This document shows, piece by piece, positions 35,601 through 50,600 of a stretch of DNA of 64,000 bases (the stretch's first letter is position 1; the number at the start of each line of letters is the position of its first letter). Source of the stretch: Megalonaias nervosa. Taxonomy: Eukaryota > Mollusca > Bivalvia > Unionida > Unionidae. Position numbers and translations under genes: made by a program. The notes beneath the pieces were generated by a model. It saw only the letters and a program-made list of their open reading frames with translations, was not told the origin of the DNA and searched no databases. The stretch spans positions 1-64,000 of the forward strand of contig JAECUM010001779.1 in the NCBI GenBank assembly GCA_016617855.1, read 5' to 3'.

Positions 35601-38600
35601 GCCATCAGCAAGTATTCCTGTCAATAAAACAGTGAAATATTCTTAACAGTTGTGACAGCATGGACATAGTAATCCTTTGGTAATTCAAATTTCATTCAAT
35701 CGCCCTCGTAACTTGAGTGACTTGCACTGTCTCAGATCCTTGCCTTCCCTTGCCTGTATCCTCAAAAAATGTGACTTCGAAATAACCTAAAACAACATAA
35801 CTTATGCTGTATTTGCTGAAAAGAATTTACTGGAATTAAAGACAAGTATGTTTCTTCTTTTTTTGATGCCAAGTATTGACACCATCCCTGATGTTCATAA
35901 GAAACTTAAAAATACCAATTTTGGGAACGTTACTATTCTTATGGTGAAGTTCACATGTTGATAAGATACCTGTAACTGCAGTACATTACCTATTTGTCAT
36001 GTTCTTTGACCTTTTATCTGATTTGGATAGAAAATCATTCAATGTGTCTCAAACAATGTCAGAATATAACCATATGTTAAGTTTGGTTGAATCTTCAAGT
36101 AATACTTTTTGCTGCCATGTTGGGGGTCAGAAGAGTGCCATCTTTAACTAGAACCAACTACATATTGCTACAATTTTAGTTAAAAACTTCTGTCAATTAG
36201 GACATCTGTTCTCAAGAAGCAGCCATACAAAGATTTTCACTACAGCCATTTTGAAGGCTAGATCAGCATCATTTTAATACAGGAATAATTCTATATTGCA
36301 AGCAAAAAGAGTTGTGTCTTTTGCTGAAAGCCTCAAATTGTTATGCTCATCAAATCTAGAGGAACAGGAGTAACATTAACAAGATTTCCAAGATGGCAGC
36401 AAAATCAGATTTCATATCTGAACTATTTCCATTTAAGACCAATTAGGTATCCTAAGAAGTCTTTCTGTGAGAACCCCATATCAATAAGTTCATCCATTTA
36501 TGAGCAGTAACAATTATGAGGTTTCCAACATGGTCACCATGGTGTCCATACCTGACATCAGGTCAACATGATTTTCAAAAACTAAACAGACTTCAAAGGA
36601 AGTAATTTGGTGAAATTACCATGTCTTACTACTTTCCATGTAGTAGAAACAAGATTCTCAAGCTGGCCGCTATGGCAGGGATAGTGAATCTCAGAATAGC
36701 ACTTTTTTCATTTAGGACCAACTAGTCACCATTAAGGAGTCTTCATGTCGAACCCATGTTCAACAGCACTCAATCTAAAGCATGTTTCTGTCTCATTGAC
36801 ACAATAAAAGAAGTCTCCAATCCCTTGAGATCTTTCTTCTGTACCCTGGTGATGCAAAAAAGCTCCAAGTGACACACTCACAGTACTGAATGCGCCAAAT
36901 TTTGTAGAGATACCTTGAACGGATCTAGACTAAAGCTCTGAAAATGAGGGTTTGAATGACAGGATGGATAGATGAACAGATGAAAATGTAAACAATTTTG
37001 AGAGCAAATAACTATGAACAGTATAAATGCTTTCTGCTATTCGCAGTTCTTTAGTTTCAATATTTTTAACATTTTGATCCATATGGTCTACATGTTCTTA
37101 ATGTGGTCTACTGGTTGAATAATTATTTACAATCTTTCAAACAGATATCTTAAAATTATTTTTGTATTTCAAATGGTATGAAAGGACATAAGGCAAAATA
37201 AAAAAGTATGTGTAGTTCTAGTTACCCAACAGTCCCTATTTTTTCCTGCAAACCATACAATTTACTTTTGGAGAAAAAAAAATGGGGAGAAAAAAAAATG
37301 AACAAAGTGATGTAACTATGATCAGCAAGAAAATGATGCTTATTTCCTAGTTTATGCCTCATTTAAATCTGTCCGGACCAACAACACCTACAACAAAAAC
37401 AAGTTTGTAATGACCTAAATACCCTAAATTTTTTCAATGTAACCAGAACCACATCTATTTTTTCTATTGGGCCTAAAAAGTATAGAGATGCCTTGGACAG
37501 TTTGAGACTCACTTTAGAAAAGAATGAGTTGATAATGGATGCAAAGGTGGAGAAAACAGGAGGCTCATTTCCTGGGCTGTTGCAAGTTTGCTCTGGATAA
37601 GATGGTGCCCTGGATGAGTGTTGCCTTCCAACCCCCTCTGCCAATAATTATATGTGAATCTCACTCATTATCAAGAATACAGTAATCCTTCTTTTTAGCA
37701 TGGCCTGACAACTCACACTTTCATAGTGTGGAGATAGGTGTGGATCCCGTTTTATTCTTACAGACAAGGCAAATGGTCCCATCTCACTCAACATTTAAAA
37801 TTGGGATAAATATTAGCAAACTAAAGCTCTATATATCCCTTGTTTATCATTGAAAAGGCATTTTTGGCAAATTAATTTGGAATCTACATCATGAAATTCA
37901 TGATTTCATTTTAATTTGTTCATTTGGTTTCATTTTAATCATTATAAATATTAAATGCCCTCTTCTATTCAAACATGAAAAGAGTCAACTGACCGTCATG
38001 GTGATTCTTCCAATTACTTACCTGAGAAGCTAATTATTTATTCAGCGGCTAGCTAGATTTATTTGGGCCAGTATTGAAAAATCATCGGTCACATGGGATG
38101 TCAACACAAGCTAATTTGCAGATTAATTTGTCTCCAGCTGATTATAATACAAGGTGCCAATATCACACTAACATTCATGTGTAGGATCAACTCATGTGGC
38201 AGAGTGGTCTAATGCACTTACCATTACGAATCACTGCAATCTCACCTCTATCTACATTGGTTCGAGTCTTGGTCTCGGCCAAAGTGGGTACGTAAGAAAG
38301 CTTGCCAGTAGCTTCTCATGGGTAGGTGGTTCTTTCCAGGGTTTTCCCAGGTTCTTCCTCCACCAGTTATACTGGCCGCCATGTATAGCTTATCGTGTAC
38401 TGAAAAATGGCCTTCAACCTCATAACAACAACAACCACTTGTTAAAATTACACATCAAAGACAAGTTTTGGACTGTTCCTCAAAATTTGCAGTGATATAT
38501 CTGAAAGTTGCAAGTTCAAATAAAACACAAATAAATGTCATTTCTTGTTCCTTTTGGTTGCTTCTTTTCCCCCTTTTGCAATCTAGATGTAGTGTTCTGA

Positions 38601-41600
38601 GACAGTGCTACTGCTATGTGCCAACTGTGTTTACTAGAACAAATGAAACAGGAAAGTTTACACATTTTATTACAAGTTCAATGTTTTACAAACTGAACTA
38701 CTGTGGCTTTCTGCTCTGTAAACAAAAATGCCTACAAGCAAACACAGTAATAGCAACATATCCCCTTGTATTACACACTGGATTGGGGGGGGGAGAGAAT
38801 ATTGTATTTATCATAAACACATTCATGCCAAATGACATGTAATACCACAATTAGTAACTGAGGAAAGTGCTGAACTATACTGCAACTACAAGAGCATACC
38901 AATATCTTATAAAGGTGACAAAGATAAGCACAATGTCCTACCTCCTCGCACACTTTTTGGTCTGTTATTGGAGGTGAAGTTAGTGATGGAGTTAAAATAC
39001 TTTCCTCCACTTTCCTCCCAAAAAGGTGGCAGACTGCTTCCATTCTCCCTCTTTATCATCCAATTTAGAGCCTGTTTTTGGTGGGGGTACAACTTGGTGC
39101 TTACAGCCTGTGGGAATATATATGAGAGGCTTAAATGTGCTGCATCCATCTTTCTGTCAAAAAAAGCTGTGCTTGATTTGTTTAAAAATCAAATTGACCT
39201 ATCGCCACTTGTCAATCACGCTGGATCAATTAACCAATCAGTGAGCATAAAATAGACACACCTCCAGGCATTGCTTAAGTCCGCCATTTTCCTCCGACAA
39301 GGTGCTTGTAGCGACAATGAATTGATTATGATAAGTATTTACAAATTCTGCAATGATTTGAAAAGAAGTCTTGTAATTCTGACAGTCAATATCCAGATCA
39401 TCTAAATGTAGGAATTAGATGTATTCCTTTCCAGAAACATAGGCAAACCTTTGATGGATAACAACTTGTCGCGTGTACGATCAGTTGAATAAAGACACAA
39501 TTGATGGCAATTACAACGTGTTTGTTTGCATAAAAGTATGTCCCGTTGATAGCTTGTGTTTGTTTGCATAAAAGTATGTCCCGTTGATAGCTTGAAAAAA
39601 AAAAAGAAATTGAAATTGAAAAATATATATGTAAAACTTAGCGTTTAAAGAATATAGGTTGAGAACCCCCTAACTTTCGGGCTTTGATATATATTATTTA
39701 TTCTTGTATAGGAAGCACTGAACCCAAGGCTGCATTATTTTAAAGTTTGAAAATTTACACTTTAATGTTGGCTTGTCCCAAAATTAATGATTTATCGTCT
39801 CGATCTTTCAGACACTAGAGTGACGCTTTACTTTTCTCACTGAGTTTAAGGAGCGATGGGGACACAAAAAATGTAATTAGTAATAAAGAAATAATTATCT
39901 TCCGATATATTAAGCATGCATTTACATGTTTACATCAACAGACATCATTTATCAAAATTTCATCTGACGAACATAGCAGACCTTAAAATTATTATGTACA
40001 ACAGTATACTTCTAAACAGTAATTATTTACGATTTTGTTATTAATTTTTAATTCATATACTTCCAAGGCAGCATAAACATAAGTCAGATAATATCAACAA
40101 GGATAACATTATATGCTAAATACATCAGCATCTTTTGGAGCAAGTTTCCTTTCATACGAATAAGTTCTTAAACAGCTTTACAATTGATTGTTATCATTTA
40201 CTGAAATAAAACACTTAGGTTATTAATGTACGAGCTTGAACTACATATATCAATATTGTCTACTGCAGTATAATTAATGCAACTTTGTAATTTTACATTT
40301 TTAAGAATAATACAAATCACATTAAATAAACATATCACTTAAACTGAAACATATTTCTTTGCCAAATACTGCATGTTTGTCGGAGGTTAAGTCACGTGAT
40401 TTGGTAGGCGGAACGATCTATCGTCTGGCGTAAGGTCAATTTAATCATTCCTGCCCAAATTTGGGTCACTTCATTTTTTTAAAAAGTGGAACAGCTGCAA
40501 TGTCCCAATCCAAAAAGATTATAAACTTCTGCAAGAACTTTTATGAAAAAACAAATGCTTAAACCCAAAATAACAGGTAAACAACTATGAAATACAGCCT
40601 TTAAAGATTTACAAGGCATCAAATCCGTACTATGGGTATTTCATGAAAACACAATACATATCAATCCTAGGATTCAATTTTGATAATAATAATAATTACT
40701 CTATGTATAAAGAGACAATATTATCTCCTTGTGATAATAATAAACATAGACTAGAAAAGCAGTTTAAGACCAAAACCTTTTTTCCATGGGACATCTTACA
40801 TCCAAGGGACATTATCAAAGTGAAGCACACGCACTGATTGTCAAAGTATCATATTTTTTCATGATCAGAGCTATTGTCATCAGTTTGAATCTTGTGATTT
40901 TGCCACATCACCTGTCCATTAACTTCACAACTACAGAATTTCGCTGCTTTGGTACAGGTATTTTTTCTTGTTTTAACCTTTTTTGTGGGAATTTATATTA
41001 AAATGGGTAATTTAACATATAAAAGCAATGATCAACCTTGGTTCGCCGCGTGCAAACATTTGCCATGGCACTCAAGAGAAACTTTGAAAATTCTGTCTCA
41101 AGGTTTCATCAGCATAAAGGTACATGATAAATTATGTTGAAATATCATTCATTCACAGTTTCATCAGCATAAAGGTGCATGATAAATTAGGTTGAAATCT
41201 CATTCACTCATGGTTTCATCAGCATAAAGGTACATGATGAATTATGTTGAAATATCATTCATTCACAGTTTCATCAGCATAAATGTGCATGATAAATTAG
41301 GGTGAAATCTCATTCACTCATGGTTTCATCAGCATAAAGGTGATTAAACATGCCTCAGCAAAGTTGTGCTGTAGAAACCAAAGACGGATGGACATTCTGG
41401 GGCTCTAACACTCCAAGCTGAAAATGTGGAATGCTGGAAATTAAACTCACTGAAGATCTCAACAGTATACATACTGGATGCCAAATTGGCTTGAAATCAA
41501 TTAATCCTTGATAATATGATGCTGCTGCAGCCTAAGTATTCAGGACTAGCAAGGGGGGTGGGGGTGGGGTGGGGTGGAACAGAGGCAGCAACAAGTCTTT

Positions 41601-44600
41601 GAATTGATGTTGTACAATGCTGGAAATCAAATTCATTCAAGATTTCATCAATATAAGCCCTATACCAAATTCGGTTTAACTATGCTAATGTTCCAGAAAC
41701 CAATAAGAAGGAAATAATCAGGGGGTATACTGAACTCCTGTAAATGATGTCATGAAAAGCTAGAAATATAACTCATTCAAGTCAGAAGGCCAGACAATCC
41801 TGCGGGATAACTCCTGTCAAGGATATCCTGCAATAATGTAAACTGAACTCTTTCAATAGCTCATCAACAAAAAGCCCCAAATCATATTTAGTTAAAATCC
41901 AACAAACCTTATAAAGTTTATGCTCTAGAAGCCAATGAGGAGCACAGATAATCAGGGGGAATACTCGGAAAATGATGTCAGTTTTTAATGAAGCATTGGA
42001 AACCAAACTTGTTCAAGACAAGAGAACAGTTAATTAAGTGGCACTCCTGCAAATGATGTAATGAAATGTTGGAAATCAAACACACGCAAGGTCTCATTAA
42101 AGTTCACAGAGGTGTCAATGCTGAATATGGAGAATGCCCATATAAGTATTAAGTTTCTAGTGGCCCTAAATAATGGTGCATGATAGAGCTGCTTTAAATC
42201 CAAGCTGTTACTTAATATTATGCAAACACCAAAGAAGGACATGCAATAAGAAGAGCTAATCCTTTTAAAGAATAATGTGTAGCAACAGAAATGAAACTCA
42301 TCTGAGGCCACATCAATATAAGCCCCATGCTTAATGTGCAAGTATGTTTCTTTAATGAAATGAATAAAAAAATACACTAATATTGAAGAAAGCCATTAGA
42401 TAGCTTTGTTTCATTTCATTAATGATACTAATCATCCCTTTAAGAGATTTCGGCATTCCCCTCTTCAATCACATTCCAGCCAACTGAAACATAGGTCAAA
42501 GAAATTTTAAAATGCATCCATTTTCTTCTTTTTAATCCATTCGAAAAAGACATCAGAGTAAGTATAGTCCAACTAAAGCAATTAGACTTTAAGTAATTTG
42601 TAGAAAAGTGTCGATAACAGGCTGCCAAGTGTGCAAGATATTCATGAACATTTGGCCTCATTCCCCTCTGAGTCAACTGGGAAACATGCTATACAACGCC
42701 CTTTATTTAGGTAGCAAGTCGTCAACTCAAACAATGTAAATATCAGGGTAGACATCTTACACTGTAGGACTAACTGGTTCCCTGACCAACTCCACTGAAC
42801 CTAATCTTAAAGTCTTACACTGTAGGACTAACTGGTTCCCTACTCAACTCCACTGAACTTAATCTGAAACCCAGATCCGTATCATACATCAAGAAGCCAG
42901 TTTCTAGATTTGACCGCAACAATAGCATTTTCATAACTTTTGCAATTGTTCCGTAAGTCTGAAAGTTAAAGATCATTTCAATAAGACTTATTGTCAAATC
43001 ATAAGGGTTGGCAGGTCCATACCTATATCTACACAGATAACTCATGTTCAACACATTATCCCACATACTCTGATTTCAATAGTAAGAATGATTTGTGATA
43101 AAATACCGAGTCCTTTTGATATAGAGATTGGCATTTAAAATGCCCTTACTGGTGGACAATTACCGTGCCTATTTTTTATATATTAGTGGAAGCACTACAA
43201 TGTCTTTTTTCTTCCCTCTCCCATGAAAAATGGTACTGTTTTCTTTAGGCTTTTTATTTCAGAATGAAACTGAAACTCACAAAATCTGTACAATTACTTC
43301 AATGAAATATTAATGATTTCTTCATGCACAATTTAAAGATCTTAACTTGCACATACTCAGGGTTCAGAACAGACCAGTTTATGGATACCTGTATTGAAAT
43401 TTTATTTCTTATCAGTATCTGATCATGTTTTATGAGTGTGATTTTTTTGTTCATATATGGAATTTGATATTGCTTGCTGATATAAAGTTAATATTGTCCT
43501 GTCATAAACACTTGCATAGTACTTTGTACAGGACTAATGCAAAAATTTATTTTTAGCCCCACAACTGGCTACCTACTTACGTTAGTTGTAGGACAATGTA
43601 CAGTGAATATGACCAGAATTCCTTTCAATGGTCATCATTTGCATCAGTATTTTTAAGATCCAATAAATTCTGATGACATGCAGGTCAGTGTCACATGATC
43701 ACTCACTGCTGATGGATGTTTGAATGTTCAATATCTCAGAGTTCACAGCACTATGATATACTTTGGTATCAAGTGACATCAAATCTACAATGTCATTCTA
43801 AGATTTGCAGCTAGTATTGATTTTACAAAAGCAGTCATTGTCAATGGAAATTTTTCACTTAGTTCAAATGATCATACCTCTGCTGGTTCGGTAGTGCTGG
43901 TCTTGTCCTCTTCTTTGATATTCTCAAATAATTTATCCAGCTCATTCTTGACCTAAAAATATGCAAGGACATACACACATAAAAAGGTCACAGCTCATTC
44001 TTATTTTTTTACTTTAATGCTTATATCTAAGAAGTAGCTTATTTTTGAGGTAGGTTCATTTTTGAGAAAACAGCATTCTTCTGAGGTGACTATTTTTGAG
44101 GACAGCATTCTTAGGAGGTGGATTATTTATAAGGATAGCATTTTTAGGAGGTGGACTAATTTAGAGGACAGCATTTTTACAAGATGGACTATTTGTGAAG
44201 TAAGCATTCTTAGGAGGTGGACTATTTTTGAGGACAGCATTCTTAGGAGGTAGACTGTTTTTGAGAACGGCATTCTTATGAGGTGGACTATTTTTGAGGA
44301 CAGCATTTTTATGAGGTGGACTATTTTTAAGAACGGCATTCTTGTGAGGTGGACTGTTTTTCAGGACAGCATTTTTATGAGGTGGACATATTTTCAAGTA
44401 AATACAGTGGCAGAAAATGGTTGATGCATATCTAAAATTTATTTGTGCCCCAACTAGAAACTGGCAGCCTAGAATATAAAACCTGATCTTTGCTGGATAC
44501 CTTAGTCCACTTCCAAGAATAGAAAAAACATTTAAAAAGAAGCAATACATTACTAGCTATTATTGCATGGATGAATTTGCCAGCCAAGTGGGAGGTGAGA

Positions 44601-47600
44601 AGTGAACTTAACATTTTTGCCAGTAGGAGGTTCTACTGCTGACTGGAGGTTGGCTTGATAACTTGTTGGGCTGTTACAAATAGACCCAAAGAATGACACA
44701 CTCCATCTGATGCTCCACTGAATGGAGGTAAAATGACAAGATAGTGGAGTGAGAATGTGGCTTTCAAGTCATCATCCATAGAGGAAAGATCAAAACGGCA
44801 TAGATGCAGCAACAGCTTTGATCTCATGGACTTTAATTTTCATGGCAGAAAGATCTCTCTGTCTCTGAGAGATTTATAAGCTTTTTAATAGCCTGCACAT
44901 TCTTCTTGCTTGGAATATGGCAGTTGTCCATCACAGGAGGTTCCAATCTTCCAAGCAGACTGAAGAGGCATACATATCTGTTGGCATCAAAGGCAAGCCA
45001 AGAAAAATTGTGTTTGTAGCAACAATGATGCAACATAAGTGGTTGATGCATTCTTGATGTGCTAGAAAAAAGTTAGAAAAAATTGACATGCCTAGACTTT
45101 GATGTGCAGCCCACAAGCGTCCCCCAAGCTCTAGGTGAGCCTCCCAGCTTGAATCTGATGCATAAGTGTCAAGGAAGGAGTGCGGTTGTGAAGCTGAATT
45201 GGAACTGTTCCTGATTTTTCCACCAACACATATGGTGATAAAACTTGGACAGAGGGTCCTTGTAAGGTCTTCAGTTTGCAAGAAGTGATTAAACCCATCA
45301 CCCAGGTGAATGCTCTGGGAGTGGAAGCTGGTTCAAAAGGAGGAGCCTGAGAGTGAAAGATCTGTCCCAGACAAAACCATAGTCTGCCCCTAAATGGTCT
45401 TTAGACAATTTCTGAATCAGATTATTCATCATCACTGAATGAGGAAGCACCTGTAGGTTTGACTGAGACTGTACCTCAGACATCCTCTCTTGACTGGAGA
45501 GGATTGTAGCCTTCAGATATCTGGAAGACTTGGGATACAGGCTTGTGAAAGCAGGCGGTAAACCTCATTTACTTCCTTTATTAAAATTCCACATCACATC
45601 CTCCTCTGCTAATTGACCTATTGAGCATGACAAAGTATTCGAACCCAACTGATGAGAAGGACCAGGTCTACATCCCAAAAATCTACATTCTGGGAAAATG
45701 TGACTTCAGACTGGGGTTTGTTGTCCAGTCTAACCTCAAGAGTGGCGATAGACCTTGCCCTTTGATCTCTCTCTCACTATCTGGAGAATGGGATTGGCAA
45801 TTTCCTCTTGGCACCAGAGGCAGCAAGTGGCAATCCCCCTCCTGTTTCTTTGATAAAGAGGCCAGAACAGACAGGAAGATCTGGCATGGGGACAGCCTGC
45901 CAATACACTGAGCCATGTCAAAGCCATCCCCACTCACCAAGGGGCCTGAACAAGAACATCAAAACAGGATAGGCATCAATCTGAAACCTTCCCTCAGACT
46001 GGTTCTCCAAACTATGTTCATTTCCCATTGGGACTGAATAGAAACAGAAAGATTGGTAATAAAATCAGTAGTGTCCTCAGGACAATTGATGAAAACTTAG
46101 TACATAGTTGAAAGGCCTAGAACTGATGTCCTGTGTATATTTATTAATGTCCAGTACTTAGCACACCTTGTTCAACAATGGTGCTCAGATGTATGTGATC
46201 AGTGACCTAAGACTAAAAAGAAAATGATTGGGGTCCAGTGCATGCTGCCCAATACCAGTTAGCAGAAACCCAGTGAATATCACTTGGGACAGCACCATTG
46301 ATATTATTGTTACGTATAGGCTCGTTCAAAAGTAACAAAAGAAAAGAGCGAAACCAACAAGCTTTGTAAGTTTTAACAAAAAATAATTTCCCCAGAAAAC
46401 ACGGTGAAAAGGTGAAAATAGAAAATAGAACTTACAGTTTGTGAAGACAATCCAAACATTTATCCTAGTACTAAAAAAATACAAGTTCTATCACTAAACA
46501 GTTTTAACTGAATCCAGGTTTGAATCTTGATGACGTTCCAAGATAGAGGATGATGACGTCAGGTGAAGTCTTTATACGAATGTCAAGAGTTCCACGTTGA
46601 ACCACAACTTGTAATGTTTCAATTTAGAATAATTTCCATTGAATGTCTTTGTCACTTATATAGTTCTCCAGGGAATAAATTATTATATTCTAAAAACAGA
46701 TGAACTTCTAAACAAGCTGTCATCTATGATAAAACATCTTGAGCTCCAAAGATGTAAAAACACAACTCTTTACGGCACCTAACAGAAATATATCCTTCTT
46801 CTTGAAGATATATTATACAACTGACTATTTCATGGGGATCTGAGTATTTTTAAACTGAACTAAGATGTCATTTCATGCGCGCATTATGGAACGTGTGGCT
46901 ATTTCATCATCAAATAGCACAGTAAACAATGCAATTACATGTAGGCTAGAAAATGACCTTGGCAATAACCAATTATTTTCGTGTAGTGTTTACTACATCG
47001 ACAAACCATAGCAAGATAAAATCGTGCTTATGCGAGTCATACTACGTTTTATATAAACATAATATCTCTTTCAAAAATATCAGATCCTGTGAAAATAATC
47101 ATCACAATAAAATGTAATGATACAAAAATAAAATAAAAAAGAATTTAAAATTAACACACAAGTAATTAAATTACATATTCGTAACACTTTCCCCCATAAA
47201 GAAAAAAAAGAAAGATTTATGTAATAAAGCTTTCTTTTTTACCATATGTAAACTATACATGAGGTAAAGAAAATTACATAAGAACTCTTATGAATTATAC
47301 AAAGTGTATATGAAAATAATATTTCTATACATGGGAAAGTGCATTTGCAATCAAATTGTCTTTTCTTTCGATGTGCCTGATGTTGAGATTATATTCTTGC
47401 AAAAACAAACTCCACCTTAATAATCTTTGATTTTTATTTTTCATCTTGTCGATGAAAGTAAGGGGGTTGTGATCACTAAACACAACAACCAGAGAAGGAG
47501 CTGAGCTAATGTAAACTTCAAAATGCTGTAATGCCAATGTTAAAGCCAAACATTCCTTCTCGATTGTAGAGTAATTTCTTTGGTGCTTATTTAATTTCCA

Positions 47601-50600
47601 AGAGACATAGCACACTGGCTGATCAACACCATTTCTATCTTCTTGAATCAATACTGCTCCAACCCCAACGTCACTTGCATCAACAGATAATTTAAAAGAT
47701 TGATTGAAATCTGGAGCTGTGAGAACCGGCGCACTTTTGAGTATGGCTTTTAACCTATCAAAAGCTTCCTGACATTTTCCAGTCCAAAGAAACTTATTTC
47801 TCTTACTTAACAAGTTTTTCAGAGGTTCAGCAATATTAGAAAAATTGGAACAAAACTTGCGATAGTATCCAGCCATACCCAAAAATTGCATCAGCTGCTT
47901 TTTACTGACAGGCACAGGGAAATCAGAGATAGTTTTAACCTTAGCATCGATAGGTTTAACTTGACCATGTCCCACAATATGTCCTAGAAAAGTTACACAA
48001 GCACGGCAAAACTCACTTTTAGATAGATTGATTGTCAAATTTGCATCAGTGAGTCTTTCAAAGAAATTTCCGAATCGTGGCTACATGTTCTTTCCAGGTG
48101 TCATGGTAGATGATAACATCATCAATGTAAGCATCACAATTATCTAGACCAGAGGTAAACATATTCATCAAGTGTTGAAAAGTACCCAGTGAACCCTTCA
48201 TCACAAAAACGGCAGTACTTTATATTGATAGAGTCCATCTGGAGTCACAAATGCCGAAATTTCTATCACTCTTTCCATTAGTGGAATTTGCCAAAATCCT
48301 TTCAGAAGGTCAAATTTGGTGACGTACTTGGCATTTCCAATTTTATCAATACAATCATCGATTCTTGGTAATGGAAATGAATCTGTTTTTGTCACACTGT
48401 TCACCTTAATATAATCAGTGCACATACGGAAAGTTCTATCCGGTTTTGGAACAAGTATACATGGTGAACTCCAATCACTTTTACTGGGCTCTATGAAATC
48501 GTTCTCCAGCAAATACTGAACTTCCTTTTTCAAGTATTCCTGTTTGAGAGGGTTCATCCTGTATGGGTGTCGTTTCACAGGTTTTGAATCTACAATTTCA
48601 ACGTCATGAAAAATTTTGTTTGTCCTCGTAGCAATATCTGGAAACAAGTGCCAATATTCGAACAATAACTGTTTAAGTTCATTTCTTTCTTGCTGTTGTA
48701 AATGTAAAAGTTTCTGGTCTAGATTGTTCATAATTTCCGAATTCCTAAGATTTGTTGCTCCAAGATCAACAGTGTCCAACTGAATTTCTTCACTTAAATC
48801 CTCAGTTTGTGGGACAGGTATAACTAAATTAATTGTATGATTTACTTGGCTATCTCTTTCAATACACTAGTACTCCATTAATTTATTTAGATCAGAGTAC
48901 TAATATTTTAATTTAACTCATTCATTTTCTTCTTTACTCTGTAAGGGCCATTAAATCTAATTTGAAGAAAATTTTGAAGAATGAGCAAGACAGAATGAAC
49001 TCTACTTACAGGACTAAAAAATTCTCTCAAGTAAAGTTTTGTGAAACTATAGTTTCACTTTTGACTTGAATTGCTGAGTGCCAAATTCAAGCATAACAAG
49101 CTGGAAAATTCCAGAAATGAAATTTGACCTTTGACCTGATTGGACAGATTTGGGAAGGCCAAATTGAGTAAAAAACTTTATCAAAGCTTTTACTATAGTA
49201 TTCCTCAAAGGAATTGCCTCTGGGAATCTTGTTGACACACACATAATGGTCAACAAATATTGGTTGCCTGACTTGGTCTTAGGTAAGGGACCAACACAAT
49301 CTACCATAATTCTTCTAAATGGTTCGTCAAATGTAGGAATAGGTTGCAGATGAGCCTTAGGTATCTTCTGATTGGGTTTTCCTATCATTTGACAAGTATG
49401 ACAAGATCTACAAAATTTACAAACATCACTTTTGATTTCTGGCCAATAAAAGTGTGTCAAGATTTTGTGATAAGTTTTATTTATCCCTTGATGACCAGCC
49501 AGAGGAGTTTCATGGGTCAAACTAAGTATTTCCTGTCTGTAAGATTTTGGAACTACAATCTGATAGTTCACCGACCATTCATCATTAGCAGGTACCTCGG
49601 GAGGTCTCCATTTTCTCATAAGAATTCCATTTTTAATGAAATAACAGACAGGTACTTCAGTGGCTTCAGTTTCACTAATGGCCCTCTGAAACAAACAGGA
49701 GACCTCAGGATCTTTTTCCTGTTCAATGACAAGTGATTGTTGTTTATCACCCTGATTAGATAAAAGAGAATGAGTATTTAAAAGAGGATCACTGTGATCA
49801 ATACCTTATGATTGATCCAAATTAGAAGTGAAAGTGACCTCATCAAAAGCCTGACCAATACATGTGTCAGCTAAAGGAATATTTTCATTATCAAAATCAT
49901 TCTCAAGAGCTTTCTTTGCCATAGCTCTGGTAACTGCACAAGCTGGCTATAAATCATGGTATTCTTTTTCAACAGGATCAACTTTCTGATCCAAACAAGA
50001 CTTGTCAGTTACAAGTGGATTAACCACAACCTTGTCTCCAGCTAGGTCGTTGCCTAGCAACAAATGAATGCCCTTAATTGGTAAAGTATACACTATACCA
50101 ACTGTCACAGGTCCTGAAACTAAGTCTGATGACAAATTTACAGAATGGAGGAACATTAACAAAGCCGCACTCTACTCCCTGAATGAGAACACTCTCATTA
50201 GAACAGGACTTCTCAGAAAAAGGCAAAACACCTGACAATAAAAGACTCTGAGAAGCTCCTGTATCCCTTAAAATTTTAATAGGGATAGGATTGGCCAAAT
50301 CACCCAAGAGTGATATAGAACCCTTCAACATGAATGGTTCATAATTCTCCATAATAAAATCAGACTGGGGTTTATTAGACCCAACAAATGTATTGTTTTC
50401 AATACACGACCGTGACCTTGACCTCTTAGAAATAAGAGCATTTGGGATAGGTCTGTCTTGATTCTGATGCCTATATTTCAATTTGAAGCAATCAGAAATG
50501 ATGTGTCCTTTTTTGTTGCAATAGGTACATGTAGGAATAGACAAGGATTTTGAATCAAGTTTATCTGAAGCTTGATGTTTAGAAATTGTGCCAGATTGAG

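Larger units (their letters stand above)
35530..38941 (-). other. HLTF intron 5
   Basis: It holds the exon-6 duplication, a dispersed repeat (about 36040-36930) and a tRNA-derived SINE (38191-38425). I see nothing in 37000-38180. Confidence 0.65.
39108..43877 (-). other. HLTF intron 4
   Basis: It holds a TIR element (39191-40442), 55-bp repeats (41104-41340), a degenerate long-period repeat (41390-42370) and a duplication plus MITE fragment (42758-43015). I see nothing in 43020-43870. Confidence 0.65.

Noticed and set aside
44062..44550. Open frames on both strands with an 11-residue repeat
   Set aside because: Explained by the 33-bp satellite; no start context or domain.
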